A stretch of DNA of 20,376 bases, from IMG/VR virus record IMGVR_UViG_3300029893_000085, positions 1 to 20,376 of that record. One strand, written 5' to 3'. The DNA comes from a virus. Below, piece after piece: positions 14,676 through 20,376 of this stretch. Within the stretch, counting starts at the first letter, position 1; each line of letters starts with the position of its first letter. Both the position numbers and the translations under genes were made by a program. The notes beneath the pieces are model-generated. The model saw only the letters and a program-made list of their open reading frames with translations. It was not told the DNA's origin and made no database searches.

Positions 14676-15568
14676 TTCCTCATGGTGCCGGCGCCGACCG
14701 TGCCGGCCCGGAGGCTCGATTTGCCCGGAGAGAGTTGACGGGAGATTTCGGCAACCCGCGCCTGTTTCCTCTTGTCGGAGTAGTAATCCGGCGAAACGAT
14801 GAGATCGTCCATCTCCTTCTGAAGCGCGTCCTTGTCGATCTTCGCCTGCGAGGCCGCGCCTTCGGGTGAGAACCTGGGCTCGCCCATCTTCTCGATCATC
14901 TTTTCCAGCGTCTCGATTCTTCCCGCAGTGGCGTAATCGATATCCATGTGCTGAATGGCCTCGTCCCCGAACATGGCCTTGAGCTTGCCCTTGACGTAAT
15001 CGATGCGCTTGTCCGCGTGCTCGCCGAGGCGCTTGCGATTCTCCGCAAGGGCTGCGGCGAATTCCTGTTGTTTCGCCGCTTCCTTCTTGGCCTCGATCTC
15101 GGCAAAACGGTAAGCCAAGTCCATGAACTCGTCGTTGGACATGCCCGACCTGTAGGCCACCTCCCGTCCCAGTTTGAAGGTATCCCCGTCCTTGTTGAGA
15201 ACGTAATAGACCTTGCCCTGTTCGGGCTTGAAGTCCTGTCCAGGCTTCTCTCCAAGAAGGACAAGGTTGGACTTGGCCAGCTTCTCCGCGAGAGGACCGG
15301 ACTTAGGAAGCTCGAACTTGTACCCGTCCGGGCTCGGGGGCCTCTTGCCGAACAGTTCCCTTTCGACCTCGGAGCGGATTTCCGGGACGAGAGCTTCCTT
15401 CCCCTTCGCGAACCGGGTGGAAAGCTCGGTATAAGCCGAGGCCATCCCTTGAATATCGACCTCGTTCTTCTGGGTGTTCCAGAACTTGTCCGGCACCCAC
15501 TCGGGACGAGGGGCGCTAGGCGCTGGGCTTGGATTCGGGTTGGGCGTTCCGCCGTCGGTTTCGGCCAT
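14672..15568 (-). CDS. Capsid scaffolding/assembly protein
   Basis: The 298-aa protein starts MAETDGGTPNPNPSPAPSAP, a Pro/Asn/Ser-rich disordered N-terminus. A PEWVPDKFWNTQKNEVDIQG segment follows, typical of phage capsid assembly proteins (the WVPDKFW motif at about residues 24-30). Then come SPDGYKFELP, a central acidic/basic helical region (ALAENRKRLGEHADKRIDYV) and a low-complexity C-terminus (PGKSSLRAGTVGAGTMRK). Position just before the capsid gene fits a scaffold that directs shell assembly and leaves before packaging. The start is set by AAAGGAG 8 nt upstream. The first 53 nt overlap the end of the previous gene in another frame. Confidence 0.9.
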   Translation of the reverse strand: MAETDGGTPNPNPSPAPSAPRPEWVPDKFWNTQKNEVDIQGMASAYTELSTRFAKGKEALVPEIRSEVERELFGKRPPSPDGYKFELPKSGPLAEKLAKSNLVLLGEKPGQDFKPEQGKVYYVLNKDGDTFKLGREVAYRSGMSNDEFMDLAYRFAEIEAKKEAAKQQEFAAALAENRKRLGEHADKRIDYVKGKLKAMFGDEAIQHMDIDYATAGRIETLEKMIEKMGEPRFSPEGAASQAKIDKDALQKEMDDLIVSPDYYSDKRKQARVAEISRQLSPGKSSLRAGTVGAGTMRK

Positions 15569-15833
15569 TCTCGACTCTCCTTTCGATGATCGCGACCAGA
15601 TACCTCTGGCCTTCCATGTGCCTCAATTCGTCGTTCGATGCTCCGGGTCCCATCAAGTTGTGAATGGTGATGGATTTCAGATAGGCCAGGACCTTCTGCG
15701 GTCCCTCTTCCCTAAAGGTCTGCGCGAACAACTCGTTCAGTTCGTCGTCCTCTTGAACGGTCCTTCGTATTCCGTCCGGCCCAATCCGCATGTTGGCGGC
15801 GGCTAAGACTCTGTCCCTGACCCGCTGCATCAT
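15516..15833 (-). CDS. Bbp19-like small phage protein
   Basis: The 105-aa protein starts MMQRVRDRVLAAANMRIGPD. The core VLAYLKSITIHNLMGPGASN followed by DELRHMEGQRYLVAIIERRV resembles the Bbp19-like family of small proteins found beside capsid genes of BPP-1-type phages (family signature: YL-x-SITI, GP-x-x-x-x-x-LRH-x-EGQR-x-L-x-x-I). The C-terminal 22 residues are basic and overlap the scaffold start by 53 nt in another frame. The start overlaps the previous stop as ATGA. The function is unknown; it is likely a head assembly or packaging accessory. Confidence 0.75.
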   Translation of the reverse strand: MMQRVRDRVLAAANMRIGPDGIRRTVQEDDELNELFAQTFREEGPQKVLAYLKSITIHNLMGPGASNDELRHMEGQRYLVAIIERRVENGRNRRRNAQPESKPSA

Positions 15834-16195
15834 TTGGGGGCGAGCCTCATCATTCCCACGACGTTGAATCTCTCGGACGGATGAACCGAGACGATCTCCA
15901 TGCGGAGGAACGTTTTCTTCTCGGGCAGGGCCACAACTTGCGGCATCATGGTGTCTTTCAGGATGAAGTCAGCCCCGCCCTGGAATCTCGCGGTGGCAAC
16001 GCGGGCGTGCCATTTCCAATCCCGCTTGTCCGAGAACTCGCAAAAGCCGTTGACGATTTCCACGGCTTCCACGGGTTCCTCGAACTCGACCCCGATCCAG
16101 GCGTTCAAATCGTTGACATCGGACAGCCACCCTCGCCCGTCTTGCAGACGGTCCGGGCCGAAGTCCCTGTACTGAGAGGAAGCGGTGTAGATCAT
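15830..16195 (-). CDS. Discoidin/NADase-type glycan-binding-like domain protein
   Basis: The 121-aa protein starts at the ATG at 16195, which overlaps the preceding stop as ATGA; longer upstream versions of the frame lack support. Nearly the whole protein is one galactose-binding-like beta-sandwich: TASSQYRDFG (residues 4-13), LQDGRGW (17-23), NAWIGVEFEEPVEAVEIVNG (31-50), a hydrophobic core in the middle, then FLRMEIVSVHPSERFNVVGM near the end. The DG-x-x-x-W, W-I-x-(V/I)-x-F-x-x-P-V and ING(Y/F)-like features, with IVSVHP near the end, match F5/8 type C and especially NADase-type glycan-binding domains. No catalytic domain accompanies it. A virion decoration or surface-glycan binding role is inferred. 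Confidence 0.75.
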   Translation of the reverse strand: MIYTASSQYRDFGPDRLQDGRGWLSDVNDLNAWIGVEFEEPVEAVEIVNGFCEFSDKRDWKWHARVATARFQGGADFILKDTMMPQVVALPEKKTFLRMEIVSVHPSERFNVVGMMRLAPK

Positions 16196-16314
16196 GCCGG
16201 ATATCGACGCTTCATCGTTTTCCGGTGCCGGCGCCAATCGACGATCATTTGTGCCGTCGCAAGAACGAAGCCGCCCAACACGCCGATCAAAAATGCGACG
16301 ATGGCCTCGGTCAC
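16192..16314 (-). CDS. 40-aa single-helix membrane protein with basic tail
   Basis: I use a GTG start at 16314 because it forms a GTGA overlap with the portal stop; the stop forms an ATGA overlap with the next gene. The product is 40 aa: a short acidic N-terminus, one hydrophobic segment (AIVAFLIGVLGGFVLATAQM, about residues 4-23) and a strongly basic tail (WRRHRKTMKRRYPA). The size and the N-out or N-in single-helix layout would fit a small holin- or spanin-accessory-type protein, but this position in the head module is unusual for lysis genes, so a membrane role in assembly or ejection is equally possible. The coding status depends on the neat overlaps. Confidence 0.6.
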   Translation of the reverse strand: MTEAIVAFLIGVLGGFVLATAQMIVDWRRHRKTMKRRYPA

Positions 16315-17885
16315 GCGGCCCCCTGAGCGGCGGCGACGGCGGACATGGCGGCAATGGCCTGCTCGATCTGTTTCGATTCGAGCCGGGTCCTGACCAGCTT
16401 GGGCTCGATGCCCATCTTCTGAGCCAACCATCTCCCGTATTCCCCGGAATTGATGATGATGGCGGTCTGTTGCGGACCTTGAGTGGCGAGCATCATTTCC
16501 ATGTATCGCTGGTGTCTCAGGATTTCATCCTGCGCCTGCGCCCGGGTGATGGGAGCCAGCGGTTTGATGCGGATGATCCGGCCATCGATGGCGGGGAGCT
16601 TGAACGCGCCTTGCTTCACCCGGATGTAGGCGACCCTCTTGACGACTTGGAACAGAAGCTCGTTGACCAATCGGTTGTACGGCCCCGCGCGTCTCCGGGC
16701 GCGGTTGGCCGTCCTTTCCAAGACCTCGGTCGCGCTCATGGGGGTCTTGTCGGGCGTCCCCAAGTCATCGCCGAAGAAAATCTGTTTGATGGACTGTTGC
16801 AGGTCGGCAATCACGATCTCAGCGATATTGAATCCGGCGTCTTTGATGTCGAGTCGTTCGAGTCCCTTGGACCCCGGAGCTTTCGGGATGATGGTCCGGG
16901 GCTCGATCCGCACGGTGTCGAGATTGAGAACCCCGTCGTCCTCGGCCTGCCACACGCCGGAGATTGCAAGGTCGGCGTTCTCCAACACGAACTGTTTCGT
17001 GAGGTTCAGGGTCTTGATGTCCGGGAGAGCAATCATCGCCGGGCCTCTTCCGAGTACTTCCCCCGCGACCCGTGTGAACGAGAAGTCGATGTACGGCTTC
17101 GACCCGTCGCCGGTGTATCGCCCGGATTTGATCTTCTGCTTTTCCTTGGGAGCGAATACGCAGTAGTCCCAGGTCTCCGTACCCCTCTCTTCCCAATTCC
17201 TCTGCACGCCCTCCACGACCTCGATCTTCTTTTCGGGGTAGTCCGCGATGCAGTCGGAGAGTTCCTTGCCGAAGGTCCCGTCGGGCCAGATGACGGGAAG
17301 GTCCCCTGCCCTCACTGTCCTCGGACGGAAGATGGCATCGATAGTGTCGTGGGGGCCGGTGTCGGGGCAGATTTCCGGTAACGGAACGGCCCGGAACCTG
17401 ACGGGCTCCAAGGCGTCCCCCTCTTCGGGGAGAAGGAACCCGGTTCCGATCCCCCAGTCCATCAGAGCCTCATGAGCTTCGTTTCTGAAATTCGAGTTAT
17501 TGACCGTCGTGATGATATCTTCGGTGATCGGAGATAGAAGTCGATTCAGGTCCTCTTTCTGGTTCTCCGGGAATTCAGGACCGGCCGTCAATTCAAACGG
17601 CTTCGCGTCCACCGGCCACACGTCATCGAGCATTTGAGAAGCAAGGTCTTGAAGCGCGGCGGGAGCGGTGGAATCGAACAGGTTGTCGGTGTCGGGCCTT
17701 TCGGTTCCCCGCGAGGAATAGGGCCTCTCCCTCAGGGGGAGGACGTACTCATAACACTCGTCGATGATCGGCTCGGCCAATTGTCTCCGGTCCTTCGCCC
17801 GCTTGTAGCGGCGAAGAAAGGCGTCAAGCTCCTTGTCGTCCGAGAAGGAGCCCGGAGACTCGACCGTGTTGCCGTATTCGGCCAT
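16311..17885 (-). CDS. Portal (head-tail connector) protein
   Basis: The 524-aa protein starts MAEYGNTVESPGSFSDDKEL. It shows the features of the podovirus head-to-tail connecting family: a conserved helix with RRYKRAKDRRQLAEPIIDEC, then YEYVLPLRERPY, DNLFDSTAPAALQDLASQML, an aspartate-rich LLSPITEDIITTVNNSNFRN and DWGIGTGFLLPEEGD. The C-terminal region holds RTANRARRRAGPYNRLVNEL and a Gln/Ala-rich tail. The 12-fold ring forms the DNA entry gate and docks the terminase. The ATG overlaps the stop of an 11-codon micro-ORF (TGATG), and GAGG lies 5 nt upstream within that micro-ORF. Length is in the usual range. Confidence 0.92.
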   Translation of the reverse strand: MAEYGNTVESPGSFSDDKELDAFLRRYKRAKDRRQLAEPIIDECYEYVLPLRERPYSSRGTERPDTDNLFDSTAPAALQDLASQMLDDVWPVDAKPFELTAGPEFPENQKEDLNRLLSPITEDIITTVNNSNFRNEAHEALMDWGIGTGFLLPEEGDALEPVRFRAVPLPEICPDTGPHDTIDAIFRPRTVRAGDLPVIWPDGTFGKELSDCIADYPEKKIEVVEGVQRNWEERGTETWDYCVFAPKEKQKIKSGRYTGDGSKPYIDFSFTRVAGEVLGRGPAMIALPDIKTLNLTKQFVLENADLAISGVWQAEDDGVLNLDTVRIEPRTIIPKAPGSKGLERLDIKDAGFNIAEIVIADLQQSIKQIFFGDDLGTPDKTPMSATEVLERTANRARRRAGPYNRLVNELLFQVVKRVAYIRVKQGAFKLPAIDGRIIRIKPLAPITRAQAQDEILRHQRYMEMMLATQGPQQTAIIINSGEYGRWLAQKMGIEPKLVRTRLESKQIEQAIAAMSAVAAAQGAA

Positions 17886-17920
17886 CAGTACCTCTTGATG
17901 GGTTTCTTTTTCTTCGGCAT
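17885..17920 (-). CDS. 11-codon basic micro-ORF MPKKKKPIKRY between the 57-aa gene and portal
   Basis: The product is MPKKKKPIKRY. The start overlaps the previous stop by one base (TGATG), and the stop overlaps the portal ATG by one base (TGATG). The last codons supply the portal ribosome-binding site (GAGG, 5 nt before the ATG). This could be a coupling relay that carries ribosomes into the portal gene, or a real micropeptide. I cannot decide between these from the sequence. Confidence 0.4.
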   Translation of the reverse strand: MPKKKKPIKRY

Positions 17921-18093
17921 CAGTGGACCATCAGAATGACTTCGCCCTTCTCGTCGATCGTGAAGGGGAACCCGTAGGGAATGAGCCACACGCCCGCTTT
18001 GGTGATCACGCGCAGGTGATCCTGCTGCGGAGCCACGACCGCCGTGCGGTTGGTCGGTAAAGCGGGATAGGCGGCGAGTTTCTGGAAGTTCAT
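17920..18093 (-). CDS. Small hypothetical phage protein (57 aa)
   Basis: The 57-aa product, too short for common ORF cut-offs, starts MNFQKLAAYPALPTNRTAVV and ends IDEKGEVILMVH. The start overlaps the previous stop as ATGA, and the stop overlaps the next micro-ORF (TGATG). The second half, HLRVITKAGVWLIPYGFPFT, is beta-strand rich and looks like a compact folded unit. No enzymatic motif is visible. The location between the large terminase and the portal and the perfect overlap chain support coding; it may be a minor packaging or portal-associated protein. Confidence 0.65.
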   Translation of the reverse strand: MNFQKLAAYPALPTNRTAVVAPQQDHLRVITKAGVWLIPYGFPFTIDEKGEVILMVH

Positions 18094-18317
18094 CCGCCCA
18101 ACAGCGAGGGGAATCCCAACTCGCTTCCTTCCGGGGCTATGAGAGAACGGATGCCCCTTCGGCCCCGACGAATGGCGGCTTCCTCTTCGGCCTGCTGGGC
18201 CTTCAACTTCTCTTGCTCGGCTTTGGCATTGGCCTCGATCGCCGACCGATCCGGCATCGGCGGCGGCTTGGGTGGCCCGGGAGGCCCGGAGAAGATGGCT
18301 TTGAATACTCTGCCCAT
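18090..18317 (-). CDS. Small proline/charged phage protein between terminase and portal
   Basis: The 75-aa product starts MGRVFKAIFSGPPGPPKPPP, followed by a charged helical segment (AIEANAKAEQEKLKAQQAEE) and an RRGRRGIRSLIAPEGSE turn. A Gly/Pro-rich N-terminus, an Ala/Gln/Glu coiled stretch and a basic RGRRG motif are the usual traits of a small protein family in the same slot of many podovirus genomes. The function is unknown. The gene lies 14 nt after the large terminase stop and about 33 nt downstream of a junction motif, so it may open the portal transcription unit. No clear Shine-Dalgarno is seen before the ATG. Confidence 0.75.
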   Translation of the reverse strand: MGRVFKAIFSGPPGPPKPPPMPDRSAIEANAKAEQEKLKAQQAEEEAAIRRGRRGIRSLIAPEGSELGFPSLLGG

Positions 18318-18331
18318 TGGCCGAGATTAGG

Positions 18332-19843
18332 TTAGCCCCTCGCTTTCCGCACAGGCCATGACCGCCGCTTGAACACCGAAGGGGGCGGGGGCGCTTGACG
18401 GACCTTCGGAGGTTTGACCCCCCGGTTCAAAAGGGACCGCCCCTCTCCCCCGCCGATCATGAGGTATTGAAGGGCGTCGGCAATATGGGAGAACCGGTCC
18501 TTTTCCGGCGTGTCGGAATACCTTTCCCCCGAGACATGCAACCTCCGATATCGGTATCCACCCCCCAAGGCCGCTTTCAGCATGGTGCAGGACTGAGAAA
18601 CCAGTATCCTCGGTTTCCCGTCCGCCATCTGTGAGAGGGCTTCCTTGACGGCGTTAATACGAACACTGACATCGTTCGTGGGCGCGGGCAGAATCATCAA
18701 TCCCTCGGCGCGGACCATCAGGAACGGCGAGATATCGTCGGCTTCGGCCAAGTGTTCCCCCGCGGGGTCTCCGAAGATGGCGAACTTGTGTCCTGGGAAT
18801 GTAGAAGCAAGGTGGGTCTTGAGCAGTCTTGAGAATGCTCTGGCCCCCATGTCGTTGGCGATCAATTCCGAAAGGATCAGCCAGCGCCCGAAAACATGCT
18901 GTCCAAAAACCGCCGCGGGACTTCTTCCGAAGTCCAGCCCCACCATGATCGCAATTCCGGGCACGGGCTCTAAGACCGATTTCGCCGCATGGACCTCGTC
19001 CCGGTACTCCGGGAACACGGGCTTTCCTGCCGACAACTGGCCGGGCTTGTTGAGGACATTGACCCGTATCCACGACAGGGATTTGCCCCCGACAAGATTC
19101 TCGTAATACCCATCGGGGAGCCACTTGATGTTCTCGGCCCGAGGATTGGGAACGTAGCTTCCCACGTTCCCTTGGCTGTCCCGGACCTCGAACATGGCCG
19201 GCGGCTGCATGAAAAATTTCCAGCTATCGGGCTTCGTCAGCCTTCTCCGTTCATCCTCCGTGATTCCATCGGGCATGGGAGCTTGACCCGACATGATTGC
19301 AATCCAGTGCGCCTCCGAGGGCGCATTCGTGTCCAGGATCATCATGGGGACCGTGCAGCCCCCGTCTTTCTTGGCCGGGTATCTTCCCAGCCGCCCGTCC
19401 GCATCGTCCACGATGTCCCTGAGTATCTCCCGCCCCTCGTTGAACCAGATGTCCGAGATTTCGGCACTCAACAGCTTCTTGCGGTCGTTCTCGTCGTCCA
19501 GGGCCAGAAAGACAACTTCCCAGTCCAGGCCGGGCTTGACGATCCGGTGCTCCAGGGGACGGGACCTCTTGATGGTCCCGAACTCGTTCTCGGGGAAAAC
19601 CCGCTCCCAGGTTTTGAGTGTGGTCCGAATCAAATCGTCATAGGTATTCCGAACCACGTAAGTCCGCCGTCTCCGAACCCCATCCGGTCCCGGTTTCTGA
19701 ATTTGCGCGGCGTTGAGGATCAACTTGATGCAGCAGCAATGCGACTTCCCCGACCCCCACGGACCCTGGATGACGTTCACCCGCGCCCGGCTCATCAGGA
19801 AATTGTAGAGAACAGCCCCATCCGGCTCGTAGTCGATCTTCAC
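18332..19843 (-). CDS. terL: Terminase large subunit
   Basis: The protein has 503 aa from a GTG start at 19843; the codon overlaps the stop of a micro-ORF as GTGA. Residues 27-34 (GPWGSGKS) form the Walker A motif of the packaging ATPase. IWFNEG (132-137) is a Walker B variant in which Asn replaces the usual Asp before the catalytic Glu, as seen in related podovirus terminases. The C-terminal half has an RNase H-like nuclease with aspartates in VGLDFG (near residue 300), FGDPAG and SHIADALQY. It cuts concatemers and drives DNA into the prohead through the portal encoded downstream. The C-terminal codons contain a junction motif copy (RSWPVRK). Confidence 0.95.
   Translation of the reverse strand: MKIDYEPDGAVLYNFLMSRARVNVIQGPWGSGKSHCCCIKLILNAAQIQKPGPDGVRRRRTYVVRNTYDDLIRTTLKTWERVFPENEFGTIKRSRPLEHRIVKPGLDWEVVFLALDDENDRKKLLSAEISDIWFNEGREILRDIVDDADGRLGRYPAKKDGGCTVPMMILDTNAPSEAHWIAIMSGQAPMPDGITEDERRRLTKPDSWKFFMQPPAMFEVRDSQGNVGSYVPNPRAENIKWLPDGYYENLVGGKSLSWIRVNVLNKPGQLSAGKPVFPEYRDEVHAAKSVLEPVPGIAIMVGLDFGRSPAAVFGQHVFGRWLILSELIANDMGARAFSRLLKTHLASTFPGHKFAIFGDPAGEHLAEADDISPFLMVRAEGLMILPAPTNDVSVRINAVKEALSQMADGKPRILVSQSCTMLKAALGGGYRYRRLHVSGERYSDTPEKDRFSHIADALQYLMIGGGEGRSLLNRGVKPPKVRQAPPPPSVFKRRSWPVRKARG
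18350..18362 (-). promoter_or_regulatory. Four-copy junction motif, copy 4 (candidate phage promoter before the portal module)
   Basis: The minus strand reads GTCATGGCCTGTG within the last codons of the large terminase gene, about 33 nt upstream of the 75-aa gene ATG. The three bases after the core (CGG) match copy 3. The location is at the junction between the packaging and portal modules. A promoter role is inferred. Confidence 0.6.
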
Positions 19844-19893
19844 TTCTTCGGCATCTCCGCGTGCTTGAAAAATCCATCAATGTGCTTCTTCAT
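19840..19893 (-). CDS. 17-codon micro-ORF coupled to the large terminase
   Basis: The product is 17 aa and starts MKKHIDGFFKHAE. Its start overlaps the stop of an upstream 106-aa ORF as ATGA and its stop overlaps the terminase GTG as GTGA. GGAG lies inside it about 11 nt before the terminase start. It may serve only to deliver ribosomes to the GTG start, since that start has no well-spaced site of its own. It is low confidence as a functional peptide. Confidence 0.35.
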   Translation of the reverse strand: MKKHIDGFFKHAEMPKK

Positions 19894-20210
19894 CGTGCGC
19901 CCGGCTCTTGATGCCTCGCCCCCACCGTCACCCGCAAAACCGGTTCGTCGTAATTTTCTTCCCACGCCTCGGCCCCATCAATCAGACGGTACCGAACCCA
20001 CCGCACCCCCGGCGCCCTAAAATTTTTTGATGCCCCGAACACATTCTCACCAGCGAAACAATCCCAGGCGCAGGCGCGACACCTAAAATAAAACCCCGCG
20101 CGCCAAAGGGGACGCGAGCGCGCCCGTTCTCGTTTTTTAACCCCACCCCCTCGTTTCCGCTCGTCCCGATTTTCGCCGCGCCATTTTCCATAATGTCTAT
20201 TATGCGACAT
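19890..20210 (-). CDS. Doubtful 106-aa ORF in the spacer between the terminase genes
   Basis: The frame starts MSHNRHYGKWRGENRDERKR at 20210, 6 nt after the stop of the probable small terminase, and ends in an ATGA overlap with the 17-codon ORF. It is basic at the N-terminus, has a CRACAWDC cysteine cluster and ends with YRLIDGAEAWEENYDEPVLR. I do not recognise it. Evidence against coding: hairpins with T-runs on both strands lie across the middle, the base composition is patchy with A/T tracts, and another frame is open over the same stretch. The cysteine cluster and the overlaps keep it as a possibility. If it is not a gene, this is a ~320-nt spacer. Confidence 0.35.
   Translation of the reverse strand: MSHNRHYGKWRGENRDERKRGGGVKKRERARSRPLWRAGFYFRCRACAWDCFAGENVFGASKNFRAPGVRWVRYRLIDGAEAWEENYDEPVLRVTVGARHQEPGAR
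20084..20138. terminator. Bidirectional terminator-like hairpins in the terminase spacer
   Basis: On the minus strand, GCGCGC arms (20098-20103 and 20118-20123) surround a 14-nt loop and are followed by GGGG and then TTTTATTTTA. On the plus strand, GCGAG (20114-20118) can pair with CTCGT (20129-20133, one G-T pair) around a 10-nt loop, followed by a run of T to 20138. Both are modest hairpins with T-rich tails. They could mark a transcript end between the small and large terminase genes, or be chance features of a GC-rich sequence. Confidence 0.3.
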
Positions 20211-20216
20211 CGTATC

Positions 20217-20376
20217 TCATTGATTCGATTGAGTATCGTCGCTCTTGACATCGATGGTAACTGGCTGCGCAGCGCTATCCGCTTCACGGCTAGGAGCGAT
20301 GATATTGATCTGAATGCCGGATGCAGCGCCGCGCGCACCGTCGCCGGCGGGCTTAACCCCGTGCACAGCTAGAATG
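20217..20376 (-). CDS. C-terminus of probable terminase small subunit (partial, 5' end outside window)
   Basis: The last 52 codons of a gene that enters from the right edge are visible, ending in TGA at 20217. The sequence HGVKPAGDGARGAASGIQIN followed by IIAPSREADSAAQPVTID resembles the C-terminal tails of phage small terminase subunits, which often carry a G-(V/I)-Q-I-N-I segment used in contacting the large subunit or portal. The DNA-binding N-terminal domain is outside the window, so the call rests on the tail and on the place just before the large terminase. An alternative is another packaging-module protein. Confidence 0.55.
   Translation of the reverse strand, partial: ILAVHGVKPAGDGARGAASGIQINIIAPSREADSAAQPVTIDVKSDDTQSNQ

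Noticed and set aside
15830-16354. Longer version of the glycan-binding-like gene starting at 16354
   Set aside because: The extra residues are low-complexity Pro/Arg and overlap the membrane protein and portal genes; the ATGA start at 16195 matches the domain boundary.
18989-20020. Plus-strand open frame of about 343 codons over the large terminase
   Set aside because: It is antisense to the terminase, whose motifs are unmistakable; the encoded sequence is Pro/Arg-rich without any domain.
1-20376. CRISPR arrays, tRNA genes, insertion sequences or attachment sites
   Set aside because: No regularly spaced repeats, cloverleaf-like sequences, transposase genes or terminal inverted repeats were seen.

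Overview
The window is a contiguous late (packaging and virion structure) region of a tailed bacteriophage genome or prophage with a podovirus-type virion. It is GC-rich by eye. Every gene I can support is on the minus strand, so the biological reading order runs from position 20376 down to 1. There are no tRNAs, rRNAs, CRISPR arrays, integrase, replication genes, RNA polymerase or obvious lysis enzymes in the window. The host cannot be named from this sequence; the GC content and the virion protein families would suit a Pseudomonadota host, but that is inference.

Layout, in transcription order. (1) Packaging: the C-terminus of a probable small terminase subunit (cut by the window edge), a doubtful small ORF lying over terminator-like hairpins, a 17-codon micro-ORF, then the large terminase. 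(2) Portal module: a 75-aa and a 57-aa small protein, an 11-codon micro-ORF, the portal, a 40-aa one-helix membrane protein, a 121-aa discoidin/NADase-type glycan-binding-like protein, a Bbp19-like protein, the scaffold and a small OB-fold-like protein. (3) Capsid module: the major capsid protein, a probable decoration protein, a Rossmann-like protein of the GTAPSS type and a protein with a Rho-N/SAP-like tail. (4) Tail and DNA-ejection module: T7 gp11-like and gp12-like tail tubular proteins, then four genes that make up a probable gp14/gp15/gp16-type ejection set. (5) Adsorption module: a short tail-fibre anchor protein, a small virion protein, a LamG-domain protein and a DUF4376-like protein cut by the left edge.

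The structural proteins resemble the T7 supergroup, but the terminase genes come before the portal instead of at the end, as in BPP-1-like podoviruses. The genes are very tightly packed. Many junctions are ATGA, GTGA or TGATG overlaps, which points to translational coupling.

The most notable unannotated signal is a 13-bp sequence, GTCATGGCCTGTG, that occurs exactly four times. All copies are on the coding (minus) strand and all sit at a gene junction: before the 75-aa gene, before the capsid gene, before tail tubular protein A and before the tail fibre. These four copies split the late region into functional blocks, and three of the four are followed closely by an inverted repeat. I interpret it as a candidate promoter or other regulatory signal specific to this phage. 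Its nature is inferred, but its recurrence and position are directly visible.
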